NCBI RefSeq assembly: GCF_037038585.1
Contig: NC_092525.1
Coordinates: 2,272,969-2,336,968 of the forward strand
From: Patagioenas fasciata
Taxonomy: Eukaryota > Chordata > Aves > Columbiformes > Columbidae
Length of the DNA stretch: 64,000 nt
Direction of reading: 5' to 3'
The position numbers and the translations under genes are program-made. The notes under the pieces are model-generated. The model had not been told where the DNA came from, ran no database searches, and worked only from the letters and a program-made list of their open reading frames with translations. This document shows, piece after piece, positions 23,640-35,248 of this stretch. Each line of letters opens with the position of its first letter. The first letter of the stretch is position 1.

Positions 23640-24279
23640 CCTCTGCTCTGTTCTGTTTCTATTCGACCCCATCTATTTCTATTATTTCTACTTCTATTAA
23701 TTCTCGTTCTATTTCTTTTCCTGTTTTCTGTTTCTTTCCCTGCGAAGTACAAACCACACCTGATCTCACAGATGTCCAGTGTAACCTGCAGCTGCTTTTG
23801 GTAAATATGAGCAGAACTTTACAGCACACGGTTTTCCCAGCAACATGAAGCAGAGAGCGTACTCAAACAAAAAAAAAAAAACAAGCCACAAACACAAAGA
23901 CGACACACAGCCTTGTAAGTCGGGTGATTAATTCTATTCAGTATGCTTTTACTTAAGTTAGATTACAAGAAAACTAAATTGGGCTCGCCCAGTGCCCTGT
24001 GAGCAGTAAAAACCATCACCACACAGTCAGTCACTCAGCAGAGAGCTCGCAGCAGCTCCCCGGCTGCCGCAGTTATGGAACGAAGCGTCTGGCTCGCACA
24101 CAGAGCCCCCCAGCCCCTGCTCCCACCGCTGACCAGGTGCGGGTGCCGTTCTGCTCCCTGGGGGCAGCTCAGGCCTTTCCCTCAAGTGCACCCGCCAGAG
24201 ACATTTCCGGGTAAGGATGAGTTTTTTAATCCTTTCTATAAACAGAATTTCTTTGCATTTTAAAAACCTTGTACATCAC
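23640..24279. other. Spacer, no gene recognised
   Basis: Includes a pyrimidine-rich tract (ttctatttctattatttcta region, 23655-23750) and an A-run near 23870. No gene recognised. Confidence 0.5.
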
Positions 24280-24610
24280 TGACATTGACTCCTATGTCTC
24301 TTTTTACACATACGTATGTATTTAGGGAATATATTTGATTCATATATATCATCTATTTCCACTATAATATATATCTACTTAGACATCTACACACTTGCGT
24401 ATGCATTTACATGTATATATCTGCTTAAACTTATACAGAATATCTGTTTATGCTTATATATATCACCACTTATTATCTAGAATATCCATTTATAGTTACG
24501 CACCTGTTTAGCCTTCTCTTTGGACACAAATATCTTTCTAGACTTGCAGATGTTGGCATATTGTTACAATCATATTATTACATTTATGTATATTTAGACA
24601 GAGCTATCGA
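24280..24610. repeat. AT-rich low-complexity tract
   Basis: Degenerate runs of tatatatct and tacttag/tgcttaaac-like strings, mostly A+T. It separates the 23-kb CpG island region from the next spacer segment. Possibly DNA-unwinding or matrix-attachment-like, which is inference only. Confidence 0.55.
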
Positions 24611-26400
24611 TTCACACTTGGCGTGTGGCACGATGAGCAGTGACACGTGGCCAGCTGCACGGCTCAAGCACGAGGGACACCCCGACCTGCCAGGGAAAAG
24701 CGCCACTGAGAGCCAGACAGAAACAAAGTACGTCAGAGCACGCTGTCAGATATTGGGGAAACACTCATAGCATCCAGTTGCCTCTCTTTTTCAGTTTTTA
24801 GAACAAATACCCATCTGCTTAAGTACACCTAATAAATTATATGCTGCACCTACTCAACAATTACTCTTAACTATGGAAGTCAACATGTAAATTAGACCAT
24901 TTTATTTGCTTTAAGTTTCATTGATAGGAAAATCAGTGAGATAGAAGACATGGGTTTACTTTAAAAAATAAATAAATATCCCCATTCCTGCAGTGCAGCA
25001 TAAGGCTACGAAAAAGGAGCGTCAGACTCACGAACACTTTTGGCTGCACTGCAGCACACAGGGGAACACGTTTCTGTGACCGTGACAGCTCGACTGTCGC
25101 AACCGGGAACCCAAAGCCCAGCGGTGCCACCAACCTTTGCCAGGCCTGCCGTGCTGGGCTCTGCGGAAGGAAATGGACTTTGGTTGGTTGTTTCAAAGAA
25201 AATGAACAGTCCTGTTGTTGATGAGGCCACTGCCCACTACATCACCTGGGAAGATCCACTCGGAGGGCAGGTTCATAAAATGCAGCTTCTTGGAATGAGG
25301 AATGCTGCCGTTTTGGAAGATTTCTTACCAACTGAAGTCAGAACTACACACTGTAGGTTAAGAGAAAAAAGTCACTATTGAAACAATAACTCATCCAAAC
25401 CACACATGGACTCACCGCCACCAGTTACGAGGCTGAAAGTGCTTCTTGGGAACACCTGGCAAACACGCAGAACAAAACCGATTTGCCCAGGTGCCTGTAT
25501 CTCTGTCAGCTTTTTGAGTACTATTCTAAGATATTTTAAAAACCTATTGAGTGAAAAAGAACAAAGCATTTGTCATTGAATCAGGTTGTTTCTTCTGGAC
25601 ATCTGAACTCTTACAAACACCTCCTTTCCTCTTTTAGTACAAAATCATTTCCATAGTATCATTCAATAGTAAGCCCACAGAAACAGAAGATTACGCTTTC
25701 AGGAAGAGAAAATAACCAGAGGGAGGTGAGCTCTGCACAGGTGTACCGTGCTCCAGAACAGACCTTATTTTTAGTACTCCTGGTAAAATATTTCGTATTA
25801 AAAATATAGAAGGAGAGTCGGTGCATTCTTAATGTTAACTTTAAAGTCCACTCTACAAGTACCTCAGGAAAAGTGCAGACACGTGTCCTAGCCGTACCTT
25901 GTACGGGCAGACCGCTCTGGATTCCTTCTGTCTGTCTGGTACTTCTGTAGCAGAAGACGGGGCAACCGCGGTGAAACGGTGGCAGCAGACATCCAGCTGA
26001 AAGAGGAAAAGCCCTTCAGAACAAAGCTGGAGAGGAACCTGACACTTCCTTTTTTCTTGTGAAGGCTACAGTTGAGTGGAGAAAAAAGTATTTTGCACCA
26101 TCTTCAGTACAGCTGTTGATACGGCCACTGGAGCGTTTGCGTTTTTTGGATAACCAGGCCATTTTTGACTCATTGGCAGTCTGAGTTCCCTAGAACACAT
26201 TTTCCCAGATACACACAGAACACAGACACAGACATCACCCAAGTATAGCCAAGATTTCCTTCCTCGCCCTGGATGCTGTCATTGAAGAGCCCAGCAGCCC
26301 ATCCGTCCTCGTGAACCGCCCCACTGAAAAAAAAAAAAATTATCTTTTCCAGGCTGTTTCTTCAAAGGGTAAAGATATTTTAAATTGCAGTTATCTTTTC
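24611..26400. other. Spacer, no gene recognised
   Basis: Single-copy sequence. The longest frame (113 codons at 25040-25381, plus strand) has no recognisable domain and no splice context. Confidence 0.5.
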
Positions 26401-26419
26401 CAACAAAGTGATTTTGTGA

Positions 26420-27240
26420 TTCCTTTGAAAAGGAGGGTAAGCTTGCCAGAGAAAGATAGCGACAGGGAGCAAGACAAGGTGACACAGAGAGAGGGGCAAA
26501 AGGGCCAGGGAGCAGGGCAAAGGGAAGAAGAGGCCAAAATGAGAGACAAGGAGCAGGAGACAGAGACGGTGGGAAAAATCCTAGAATGGGCAGTGGGAGA
26601 GACAGACAAAGGAGAAGTGGGCGCCGGGCTGCGGGACAGAGACAGGAAGGAGGAAACGCAGTGACAGGGAGCAGGGCAGAGCGACAGAGAAACAAAAACA
26701 AAGAGGGAAGAGGACAGAGAAACCAGGAGTAAGACAAGGAGAAGGGCAGAGAAACAGGAACCGGGGCGGGTAGGGAGCAGGACCAAGAGATGGGGCGAGG
26801 ATGGAGATGGCGGAAGAAACCTGGGATGGCCAACAGGACAGGGAAGAATATGACTGTGGGTAGGGAGCAGGACACAGGGATACAGCGAGAAACAATGGGA
26901 CAGGGAGCAGCATTAAAGGTCAGAAAGAATAAGAGATGAACAGGAAGGAGGAATGGAACGCTGAGATGCTGAACAAAAAACGCCAGCAACAGTGAGCGAG
27001 ACAAACGAATAGAGAGAGAAGGGCAAGGCAGGAAGAAGAGAGATAGGAAGGTGGGAGATAAGAGCTGCACGTACAGGTACTGAGAAGAAAAGAACAGCAG
27101 GGAACAGGCCAGAGAAACTGTGGGGAAAAAAAGAGACTGATGCAGATCAAGACAAAGATATGGAAAAGGGAAAAACAGCTATAGAAGATGGAGCAGGACA
27201 CAAAAATAGAGAGAAAAGGAGAGGTATAGGGAAGCAAAAT
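26420..27240 (+). repeat. 800-bp purine-rich strand (degenerate GA repeat)
   Basis: The plus strand is overwhelmingly purine, built of degenerate units such as cagggagcagg, acagagaaacagga and ggaccaagagatgg. The minus strand has long Ser/Leu/Pro-rich open frames (up to 263 codons) that simply reflect the pyrimidine bias. It adjoins the CpG island at 27.3 kb. Confidence 0.75.
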
Positions 27241-27289
27241 TTTAAAATAATAATAATAAACCAAAACCACCACCAAGGAGGGGCAGGGA

Positions 27290-28260
27290 GGGACCAGGAC
27301 ACACAAGCCGGGGACGAGGCCCCGAGGGCCAGGGACTCACAGCGGCTCTCGCTTTCGGTGCCTGCCAGGAGGCTTCTAACAGCTCAGACGCTCCCGTCTC
27401 CTTCTCTCCTCCCTTCCTCTCCGGTAACTCGGGGCGCTCGGCCGTCCTCAGCCTAGGAGAACACGGTGGGGTGTCAGGGCTCCACGAGACGAGGCTTCGG
27501 GGACATGGAGCCTCGCTGGCTCGCTCGCCAGGCAGCCGTCCCGCTCCAGGATACGCGCACGGACCCTGCCGCGCACGTTGGCCCCCAGCCCGCCGCACGC
27601 CGCGCAGAGGGAGCCTTCGCCACCCGGAGAGAGGGGCTCGCTCTCTCGCCCGCCGCAGGAAGCGGACGTTGGGCCGACGGCCCCGCATTTCTTCCTCTTT
27701 ACCTCTCCCCAACCTCTCTGGCTCCAGCAGCAGCAGCCCCCGCCCACGCACGGGACGTGCTCCCCCGTCCCTTCTCCCGCCACGCTGCCAGACGAGCCTC
27801 GCCAGCCCGAGGCGGGCGCAGCCAACGGCATCCCCCGGGCTGGGAGCGAACGGCCACATCCTCAGCGCGGCCTCTGGGAGAGGGAGAGAAGAAGCAGCGG
27901 CCGTTAGCACCGTAGCTCACCCCTGCCCCAGCCTGCTCCTTCCGCAGGGGCCACCGGAGAGGTGCCGAGGGCCGGCTTGCCGCCTTCGCGACGGGGCTAG
28001 GGAGCGGCCCAGGAACACGGGACGGGCTCGCAGGAGCTGCCGGAGCTGGGGGCGGCTGCACGGGGCGAGCGGGGCCGCGGGAGGAGGCTCGGGGGGAGCT
28101 CTGGCGAGCTGGGGACGCACCCGGCGTCTGCCCCCGGCCGGCTGTCGCCTCCTGCTCCTCTGCGGCACGCTGGGGACGGAGGACGGCGCCGCGTCTCCCA
28201 CCCGGGCGCTGCTCCCCAGGTTCCATTCCCCGCCTGGGCTGGCGGGTCTGCTGAGCATCG
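27290..28260. promoter_or_regulatory. CpG island, about 1 kb
   Basis: Dense CpG with frames of up to 277 codons on the plus strand and 222 on the minus strand, neither resembling a known family. Probably a promoter and first-exon region of an unseen transcript. Confidence 0.55.
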
Positions 28261-29239
28261 GGCGTTCACAGCTCCCCCTCAGAAACACAGAAATTCCAAA
28301 TTAGAGTTCAACCTCTGAAAACAATAGAGCAGGAGAAAGCAGAGGAATTAGTCAGAAGAAGGGACAGGAGAGCAGCTGAGCTAACGGAGGATTCGAGGGA
28401 AACGGGCCACCTCAAAACACAAGGCATCCTCAAAAAAACAGAGCAACTGCAGCAACACCAGACAGCATTAAGACAAACTGACACCGTTTAGGACACGCTC
28501 AGCATAAAAGCAAACACATCCACCGGTGCAGGAAAGCATCTCGCCCCTTCCCCACAGCACCGCCACAGGACACAGCCCTGTGAGGCCACAGGACGGGCTC
28601 GTACTGAAACGGAGAAATAAGCTTGACAGCAGAGTAAATTACACCGTTAAGCAGGCAATGTTTCTTTCATCTGCACTGGGGAGCTCTGGGGGTCGTCCTC
28701 TGTAAGTGCTCCCACGACTGGATGCTCTTGCATTGCTTATAGTCACACAGCTGCTACATATTAATTACAATTGTTTTAAATTTTAAACATACAATATATC
28801 TAGCCTAAGAAATAATTGATGAAGTTACTTATAAATGTTTAGTTTCTCACTGACAACACATCTATTAGTTAAATATAAACTAAGCTCTCAGCTTCTAAAC
28901 AATGTGTTATTCAATCTTCTGTCTCCCTCTTGTCATGCAGAAGGATCTAAAAGGTGAAAAACATCCCCTCATCGTGCAGGCGGTCAGAAAGCATTTACCC
29001 CACGTGAACCGGTTAATGAAGGGTACATCTTCTATAACTTCATCGCAGTATACATTAACTTGGTAGCTTCTCTTGAATTCCCCCCTTTTCAATATACTTG
29101 CAAACTCTTTGGCAGTATAAATCTATGAAATATTATCATCTCGCGTTGTGGTACAGCACAATTATTTGTTACCCACTAGCGGTACCAAACAGAACACTGT
29201 AGCGTAATGTAAGTAAAAACGACTAGCATCAAAATCAGA
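28261..29239. other. Spacer, no gene recognised
   Basis: AT-rich single-copy sequence between two CpG islands. Nothing further recognised. Confidence 0.5.
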
Positions 29240-30149
29240 GTCCTAAGATCAATGCTGACAGAACTGCGAAGCCGCAGCTCCTGCCGGTTCTGGCGTTGGT
29301 TTCTGGCACTTCTGACCGCTTCGGGTCAAACGGCGCCTCTTCCCCCGGCCGTGCGCTGCAGTACCCGAGTTTCGCCACAGGGCGGCAGCACTGAGACCGC
29401 CGCGGCAGCCCCGGGCGAGCGGTCGTGCCGCGTTTCGCGGGAACCCCGCAAAATAAACCCCAGAAAACAAACGCGACAAAACAAAAAAGCACACAGAGAG
29501 CCGCGGAACGAAAGCCGCACGTACAGAACACAGAACCCGCCGGGCCTCGCCCCGAGCTCCCGCCGAAGCGGCGCCCGACCCGCCACGCCACCGAGCCTGC
29601 CACCGCGCCTTAGCTCTTGTTTGAAACGTCTCCCCCCGACTAACGGGGGCTGCGCCGCTCCCGGAGGGACTGCTGTCCCGGAGGGACACACGGCTCCAGA
29701 CCGCAAGCCTTCGGCGCACCTGCCCTCGGGGTCACACACCTCCCACCGGCTTCGCCAACTCGGCCGTAAGGGCAGGGGGAAAACTGAACCGAACACCTCC
29801 TCACCGCGCCGGCCCCTCCCGCTCCTCCCGTTCCAACGGCACGGTCACCCTCGCCGCGGCCGCACTCACCTGCCGCCTCTTTCGCCGCTCCGTTCCCCTC
29901 GCACTCTCCCACCGTCCCGCCGGGCTCCGCGGGCACCGACACCCGCCGCGCCCCGGAGACCTCCGCGGCGGGAGGCCCCCGGCTGTCGCCTCCTTCCCCT
30001 CTGCCTTTCTGCCGCCTCCGGGGACCTCACGAAGGGCTGCCCTGAGCCGCCTACCTCCAGGTCCCCGGGCGCCGGTTGCAGCAACCGCCCCGACCCCCGT
30101 TCCCGTTAATTCCCGGTACCCACCCCGAGACACCACGGACCCGCTCGCC
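29240..30149. promoter_or_regulatory. CpG island containing CTCF-like site 2
   Basis: GC- and CpG-rich, with long compositional frames in several phases (up to 285 codons). It continues into the CCAAT-rich block at 30150. Confidence 0.55.
29357..29391 (+). promoter_or_regulatory. CTCF-like bipartite site 2
   Basis: TGCAGTACC, then 18 bp from its first base CCACAGGGCGGCAG. Same orientation and spacing as sites 1 and 3. Three mismatches to the core consensus, so this is the weakest of the three. Confidence 0.5.
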
Positions 30150-30570
30150 AGGACCCGCGCTGATTGGCTGCTTTCCACCCCCCCACACTGTCCTCCTATT
30201 GGATGCTCCGTCCGGTGCCCAGGAGCCAGCAACGCTCGCCCCTCCGGCAAAATGATAGCCTGCCTAGGCACGTCAATCACCATTTTCTCCGCCTATCAGA
30301 GCTCGCAGTGAGGGCAGGCGCAGTAGGGAGAGAGCAGCACCCGCCCCTTTCCGCAACACGATTGGCTGCCGAAGACAAGTCAATCATCATTCTCTTGGCC
30401 CATCAGTACTCGCAGTTTGCGCATGCGCAGTACGGAGCGTCCGACACCCGCCCCTCCGGCAATCTGATTGGTGGACAGAATGGCAATTGACGTGCCTTGG
30501 TAGCCTATCAGCGATCCGCCCCCCCCCCCCCAGCCTTCCCGCGCCATCTGATTGGCCCGCTCTGCACCCT
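30150..30570. promoter_or_regulatory. CCAAT/NRF1/E2F-rich promoter block built of ~106-bp repeats
   Basis: Five inverted CCAAT boxes (ATTGG at 30163, 30198, 30361, 30467 and 30551), a perfect NRF1 site TGCGCATGCGCAG (30418-30430) and an E2F-like TTCCCGCGCC (30536-30545). Diverged tandem copies start at 30239, 30344 and 30451 (spacing 105 and 107 bp), each with a cccctccggcaa-like start and catcag..tcgcagt-like interior. This is the composition of a strong TATA-less promoter, possibly cell-cycle or germline active. Confidence 0.65.
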
Positions 30571-31110
30571 CACCCGTCTGCTCTCCGCCCTGCCGGGACC
30601 CCCACGCCCTTTGCCCGCGCGGCTTCCAGCAGCCGCGTTTGAAAGGAAACAACAAACCGCGCTCCTTTGCTTTACGCTGACAAGCGGGGCGGGTGGTCAC
30701 CTACCCTTAAATTCATTGTGAACAGAGAGAGCCCTAAGGAGCTCCGGCCGGCAGGTTTCTCTCCCCTGTGCCCGGGACCGAGGAGACGACGCCGCCTCCT
30801 CCTGCCGCCTCGCCCGTTCCTCTCGCAGCGGGGCCGCCCCGGGAGAGCCGGGCGCCTCTTTTTTTCCCGGCGGCTCGTCCGACCGCTGCCCCCCCCTTTC
30901 TGACGGGCACGACCTCGGTCGCAGCGGCAGAGTCCCCCTCTTACCCGCGGCACGGGCACCGGGCGCCGCTCCCCAGCTGCAGTTCCGGGCGGTGGCCACC
31001 AGACGGCAGCACCGAGCGCGGTCACGCAGCGCCCCCCGGGCCCCGCAGCGCGGGCGCTTTTTCTTGACCCGTGGGCAGCCTGAGCTCCCCGAACGCGCTT
31101 TCCCAGAGCC
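30571..31110. promoter_or_regulatory. CpG island containing CTCF-like site 3
   Basis: Continuation of the CpG-rich region, ending near 31110 where composition changes. Confidence 0.55.
30978..31013 (+). promoter_or_regulatory. CTCF-like bipartite site 3
   Basis: TGCAGTTCC, then 18 bp from its first base CCACCAGACGGCAG. This is the best of the three sites, with one mismatch to the 14-base core consensus. Confidence 0.65.
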
Positions 31111-32839
31111 GCACACATGGCAGACACACTGATAAAAGATAATAGCCCGACATTGCTAAAATGTGTTTTTTTCCTAAAGATGCCTTCTGTCCTAATAAAA
31201 TACATTGCCTCTCCCTGTGCCCCGTGTCTTGTCTGCAGCAGTAACTCGGCTCGCCCGCAGCTGTGGCAGCTCTGCTGCTGCTACAGGGTCAGTTCCAGCC
31301 CTTACCCTCGGCTGAGCAGCAGCCGGGCAGGCGCTGCTGCTCTGGGCGCTGCGCATCCTTCAGGAACGGTTCTCAAACGATCCTGTGCAACGATGTCCAG
31401 AGCCAGGACCCCGCGGCGGGGGGACAGGAGCACACGGCCGGGCCCGTCCCGGCTCGGGGCTGTTTCCGCAGTCGCTGTGAGCTGATCCGTGAGCTGGAAC
31501 CAACCTCCCCATGCCCCGGCCCGGCCCTTTGTCCCCGGCTTTCCCAGGGCAGCGCAGCGGGCTGGGTCACACCAACTGTTCTCTGCTGGCACCACCCAGC
31601 CGGGTCACCTGTGTCTGCGGTTGTGGGGACACCCCACGGGCTCCCTGGAAACAGACAGCACAGCACTGAGAGGGGGCGTTCAGGAGCCTCTGCGCTTTTG
31701 GGTTGGTTTGTTTGGGTTTTTTTTCCTTTTGTTGTTTTGATCGTTAGCTTCTTGTTGTCGGTTGGTTTGTTTTTAAGCTGTTACTCTATATAGCTCATCC
31801 ATGGTGCTTATAGAGCATGGGTAAATCTACCCTGCTTCCTCACAGGAGACAACCATCTCGCTTTACAACAGGTGATTGAATCTGCTATAGAAAAGTTCAA
31901 CCACCTCCTGTACAGCAAAGGATAAAAGAAAGTATGGATTTTTGTTGCATCTAATCCATAATACAAGTACCAATTAACAATACATTAGCAGTGGGTTCCT
32001 TCAAATATTCACAGTGAAGGTAGTTCCTGGCACGATTGTATTAGCATTCTTACTATTTTATGGGAGAAACACAGGGCACAGCTGATTTTGCCCACGTGCA
32101 GCGCAGTGATCACACGGGTGCGGTGAACCGGGTGGAAGGCCCTAGAAAAGGAAAATCAGCCTCCGTGTGCAGGGCCAAAACAGAAATCCTTTTCAAACTG
32201 TGCCATTTTAAAAAGCTACCAGGGGTATAAAGCAGAAAAAAGAGCAGTGAATGTGTATAATGACAGAATTAGATGGTTTTCCAGTTTCATGATGTGCTCT
32301 TTTACTAACAGTGTCTGCTGGAGTGGATACCCTGGACACCAACAAGCGGGTCCTGGTGCTGTGCCCATGGTGATTCATCCACTGTGGCCGTGGGTGTCAG
32401 GCCCTGATACAATAGACACAAAACCTTGGGAGGGAGGTGATCACAGTAGAACGCTTAGAGATAATGAGCTAGCAGACTTGATTTAATCTTTATTTAAAAA
32501 TACACATGGCTGCTGTCTTTTCTACAGTTTAGGTAGGACGGGCTCCAATATCTCTATGAATTACAATACATGACAAAAATTAAAGGGGGAAAGCTTTATT
32601 TTTACAATGGTAAATACAGTCTAAATCAATTTGGGAAACAGGTAAAGGGGTGTAGCAAATGAGGCACAGACGATCCTTTTTTATCTCAGAAGGCTTTGGC
32701 GTATTTACAGCTTTAGGCACAGCGTGTCCAATCCCGTATAAAATGCACTGTCCATACCAATTCAGCCTGTCCCCCGATATAAGGACATCAGGATGCCACC
32801 CTGCATTCACCAAGGGACAATCCTGATCTAATGTTCTCT
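31111..32839. other. Spacer up to the assembly gap, no gene recognised
   Basis: Includes a G/T-rich stretch (31690-31780). No gene recognised. Confidence 0.5.
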
Positions 32840-32939
32840 NNNNNNNNNNNNNNNNNNNNNNNNNNNNNNNNNNNNNNNNNNNNNNNNNNNNNNNNNNNNN
32901 NNNNNNNNNNNNNNNNNNNNNNNNNNNNNNNNNNNNNNN
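32840..32939. other. Assembly gap of 100 N
   Basis: Exactly 100 N, the usual placeholder for a gap of unknown size. The spacer ends and the right array begins in mid-unit, so the true junction, distance and relative orientation are not observed. Confidence 0.98.
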
Positions 32940-33480
32940 TATTCAAGAGACTCCCCAGTAAAAGGCAAGAGGACGGCGCGGGGAAGTGCTCCAGCACGTC
33001 AAGATCGCACTGAAGAAAGACAAGGTCACAGTGGGGGGGAGCATTCCCGTTGTTCCAATGGTTCAAAAGGTCCCAAGAAATCCAACAAGAGAACTGCGAG
33101 GGGGAGCGCTCTGGCAAGTCAAGCGGTGTCAATAACCCCAGCAAGGCAACGGCGGAGAGCGCTCTGGTGAGTCACGAGACTCCCCTACAAAGGACGAGAG
33201 GATGGTGGAGGGGAGCCCACCAGTGGTTCAAGCAGCACCCAGGAAAAGGGGAGGAGGCTGACGAGGGGCAGGCCTCTGGCGGGCCAAGATCGCTGAGGGA
33301 AGGTGCGGGGGAGCTTGCTGGTGGCTCAAGAGACCTCTAGAAAAAGGTAAGAGGGCGGCGGGGGGTGGGAGGGCGCCTCAGCTGGTGAAGAGGAACCCCG
33401 AAAACAAGGCAAGAGAATGTTGGTGGGGGGAGCGCTCTGGCGGTTCCAGAGGCTCCCCGAGATCCGCTCAGACGGCAGCG
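32940..33480 (+). repeat. 56-bp ladder, end of first right unit
   Basis: Begins mid-ladder directly after the gap. Same repeat as 5700-9600, reverse-complemented. Confidence 0.85.
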
Positions 33481-33505
33481 GGTAACGCGGCAGCTCAGCG
33501 TCCAT

Positions 33506-33626
33506 CAAAGAAGAACAGGAAGGCGGTTGACCTGCAATTCCAGAGCGAGGAGGAAGACTGGCAACCCGAACGAGGAGCAGCAGAACTTGGCATGGCCTCT
33601 GAAATCCTCCTTTAATCTGGGCTCAG
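33506..33626 (+). other. Recurring module and splice donor
   Basis: Frame reading NRKAVDLQFQSEEEDWQPE, ending with a stop (TAA in tcctttaatctggg) about a dozen bases before the strong donor CTCAG/GTAAGC (exon end 33626). Identical at 48575-48695 and 63644-63764. Confidence 0.45.
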
Positions 33627-35243
33627 GTAAGCTGGAAGCAGGGGACATAGGCTGGGGTTTGGGAGGTGGGCAGGTGAGAAATGATCCGCATTTTTGATCT
33701 CCTGAGTGACTGAAGCGCCTGGGAGTTCATTTGGAGTCGTTGCCTTACTTGATTTTACACTGACTTTTGCATTATATTTTAATGACGTAGAATTTTCCGT
33801 TTTGACATCGAAACCTAAACTTCTTTGGAAATTCATCCTCTGTCCCTTCAGTCTCAGCTCGTGGCACTTCCACTGTCTCGTGGCCCGCGTTTCAATGTAC
33901 ATTAGATCGCTTCCTGGGCCTTGGATTTTAAGTAATGGTCCGTCACAAGTTTGTTTTTCTTGTCCTTAACAGGCAGCTTTGAGAGCTCTCTAAGGAAAAG
34001 TGATATCTTTTTACCTTGTTACTGCTCTTTCCATGTTACGAGCAGCCACCCTCTTTATGATCAGTCTCATGCTTTTCTTCCTTTCTTGCCCAGGTTCAGA
34101 ATACCAGGAATTCCAAGCTTCAAGTTTCCTGTGGAACATTGCGGGAGACCTTGATAACGTGGCAATGAGGGAGGTGATGAAGAGAAACAATACCTGTTCC
34201 TTTCCCGTTTCAAGACGTTATTTTTTACATTCCTGGTAGCTGTGAGATGATTTGCAATCTTGCGCTAGCATCTGCCTGAAAGAGAACACGGAGCCTTTGG
34301 GTGCCTCCTCAAGAAATACTTGCTCTATGGTTCTGGCGATGTCCAGGCTTCAAGGGTGGGGCATAGGGGAGTGTAAATCTTAGGGGGCCTCCCGGGATGT
34401 CTGCAGGTTTGGGTGACCCGTGGCTGGGACGGGGACGCCGAGGTTGTCAATCTTGCCCTGAATCTCTCGCTCCCTCTCTTGCAGCACCCGAGACCGAATG
34501 GAGGAGCAAGTGTACGGGAAGTTCCTGCGCCACGCCACAGATCACATTTATCGCTCTCGCCCTGAGAGACCCGGAGAACCAAACCGTTCCCATCGTGCCT
34601 TGAAGCAGCCTCTGCTCACGCGCTTCTCCCAGGGAGAAGGCAGAATGGCAGTAGCTCGCCACGTTATACCACAGGGTGCACACTCTGCAGCTTTCAAGCC
34701 CAGCTCTGCGTTAGCTCACCCCTGCAATTTTGCACCGCCCACGCAAATTTGAGTTGTCGCTGGTTGTTGCAGCGTTTGGCTTTGGTGAGGACAGCGTGTG
34801 TTTGTCAGCAGTTGGTGTAGGGTGGAATCTTGAGGAGAAAGTGATATTTCCGTGCCAGAACTGGTTGGTGTTTGCATGGTATTGTGGTAGTTGTTCCCGC
34901 AGGTGATCAGTGCTGGAGTGTTATTGCAGGATGAGGGGATTTTGAAGGCTTGTCTGTGAGATGCACTAGAGGCAGCAGTTGCAAACGAAAGGCTGAGGTG
35001 TGGAGAGTTTGTCGGTGGGTTTTGGACAGTTGTCAGTTGAAGAGTTGGTTGTTTGCAGGTGAGGTGTAGAGCAGAGGGTGAAGCTGACTTTGCCTGGGCG
35101 GCGCAACTGGATGGGTGTGCAGAGCTGAGGAGAGCGGGCTTCTGCGGGTGACCCTAAAGCTGGAGAACCAGCCAGCGGCAGCTCCAGACAGTCCCGCTGC
35201 CGAGCTTGGCTGTGTAGGGCCAGTGCCCTGGGGCACAGGGAGT
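33627..35243 (+). other. Low-copy part of unit with splice-like signals
   Basis: Acceptor-like sites precede 33973 (ccttaacag/GCAGCTTTG), 34094 (tttcttgcccag/GTTCAGAAT) and 34485 (ccctctcttgcag/CACCCGAGA). Open frames follow the second (GSEYQEFQASSFLWNIAGD, then a stop 47 codons in) and the third (84 codons from ATG 34498). No domain recognised. The order of donor and acceptors on one strand is what suggests a transcript. Confidence 0.45.
34498..34752 (+). other. 84-codon exon-like frame
   Basis: ATG 13 bases after an acceptor-like ctcttgcag. The product would be basic (MEEQVYGKFLRHATDHIYRS and on) with no recognised family. It is full-length here and at 49567-49821, full-length but heavily changed at 13070-13324, and truncated at 4464-4664. 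More likely noncoding or dead than a gene. Confidence 0.25.
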
Positions 35244-35248
35244 GTGAC

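Noticed and set aside
26279..27070. 263-codon minus-strand frame rich in Leu/Ser/Pro
   Set aside because: Direct translation of the pyrimidine strand of the purine-rich repeat.
27242..28304. 222- and 277-codon frames on opposite strands
   Set aside because: Overlapping compositional frames in a CpG island without recognisable protein features.
29252..30109. 285-codon plus-strand frame
   Set aside because: Overlaps several equally long frames on the other strand; compositional.
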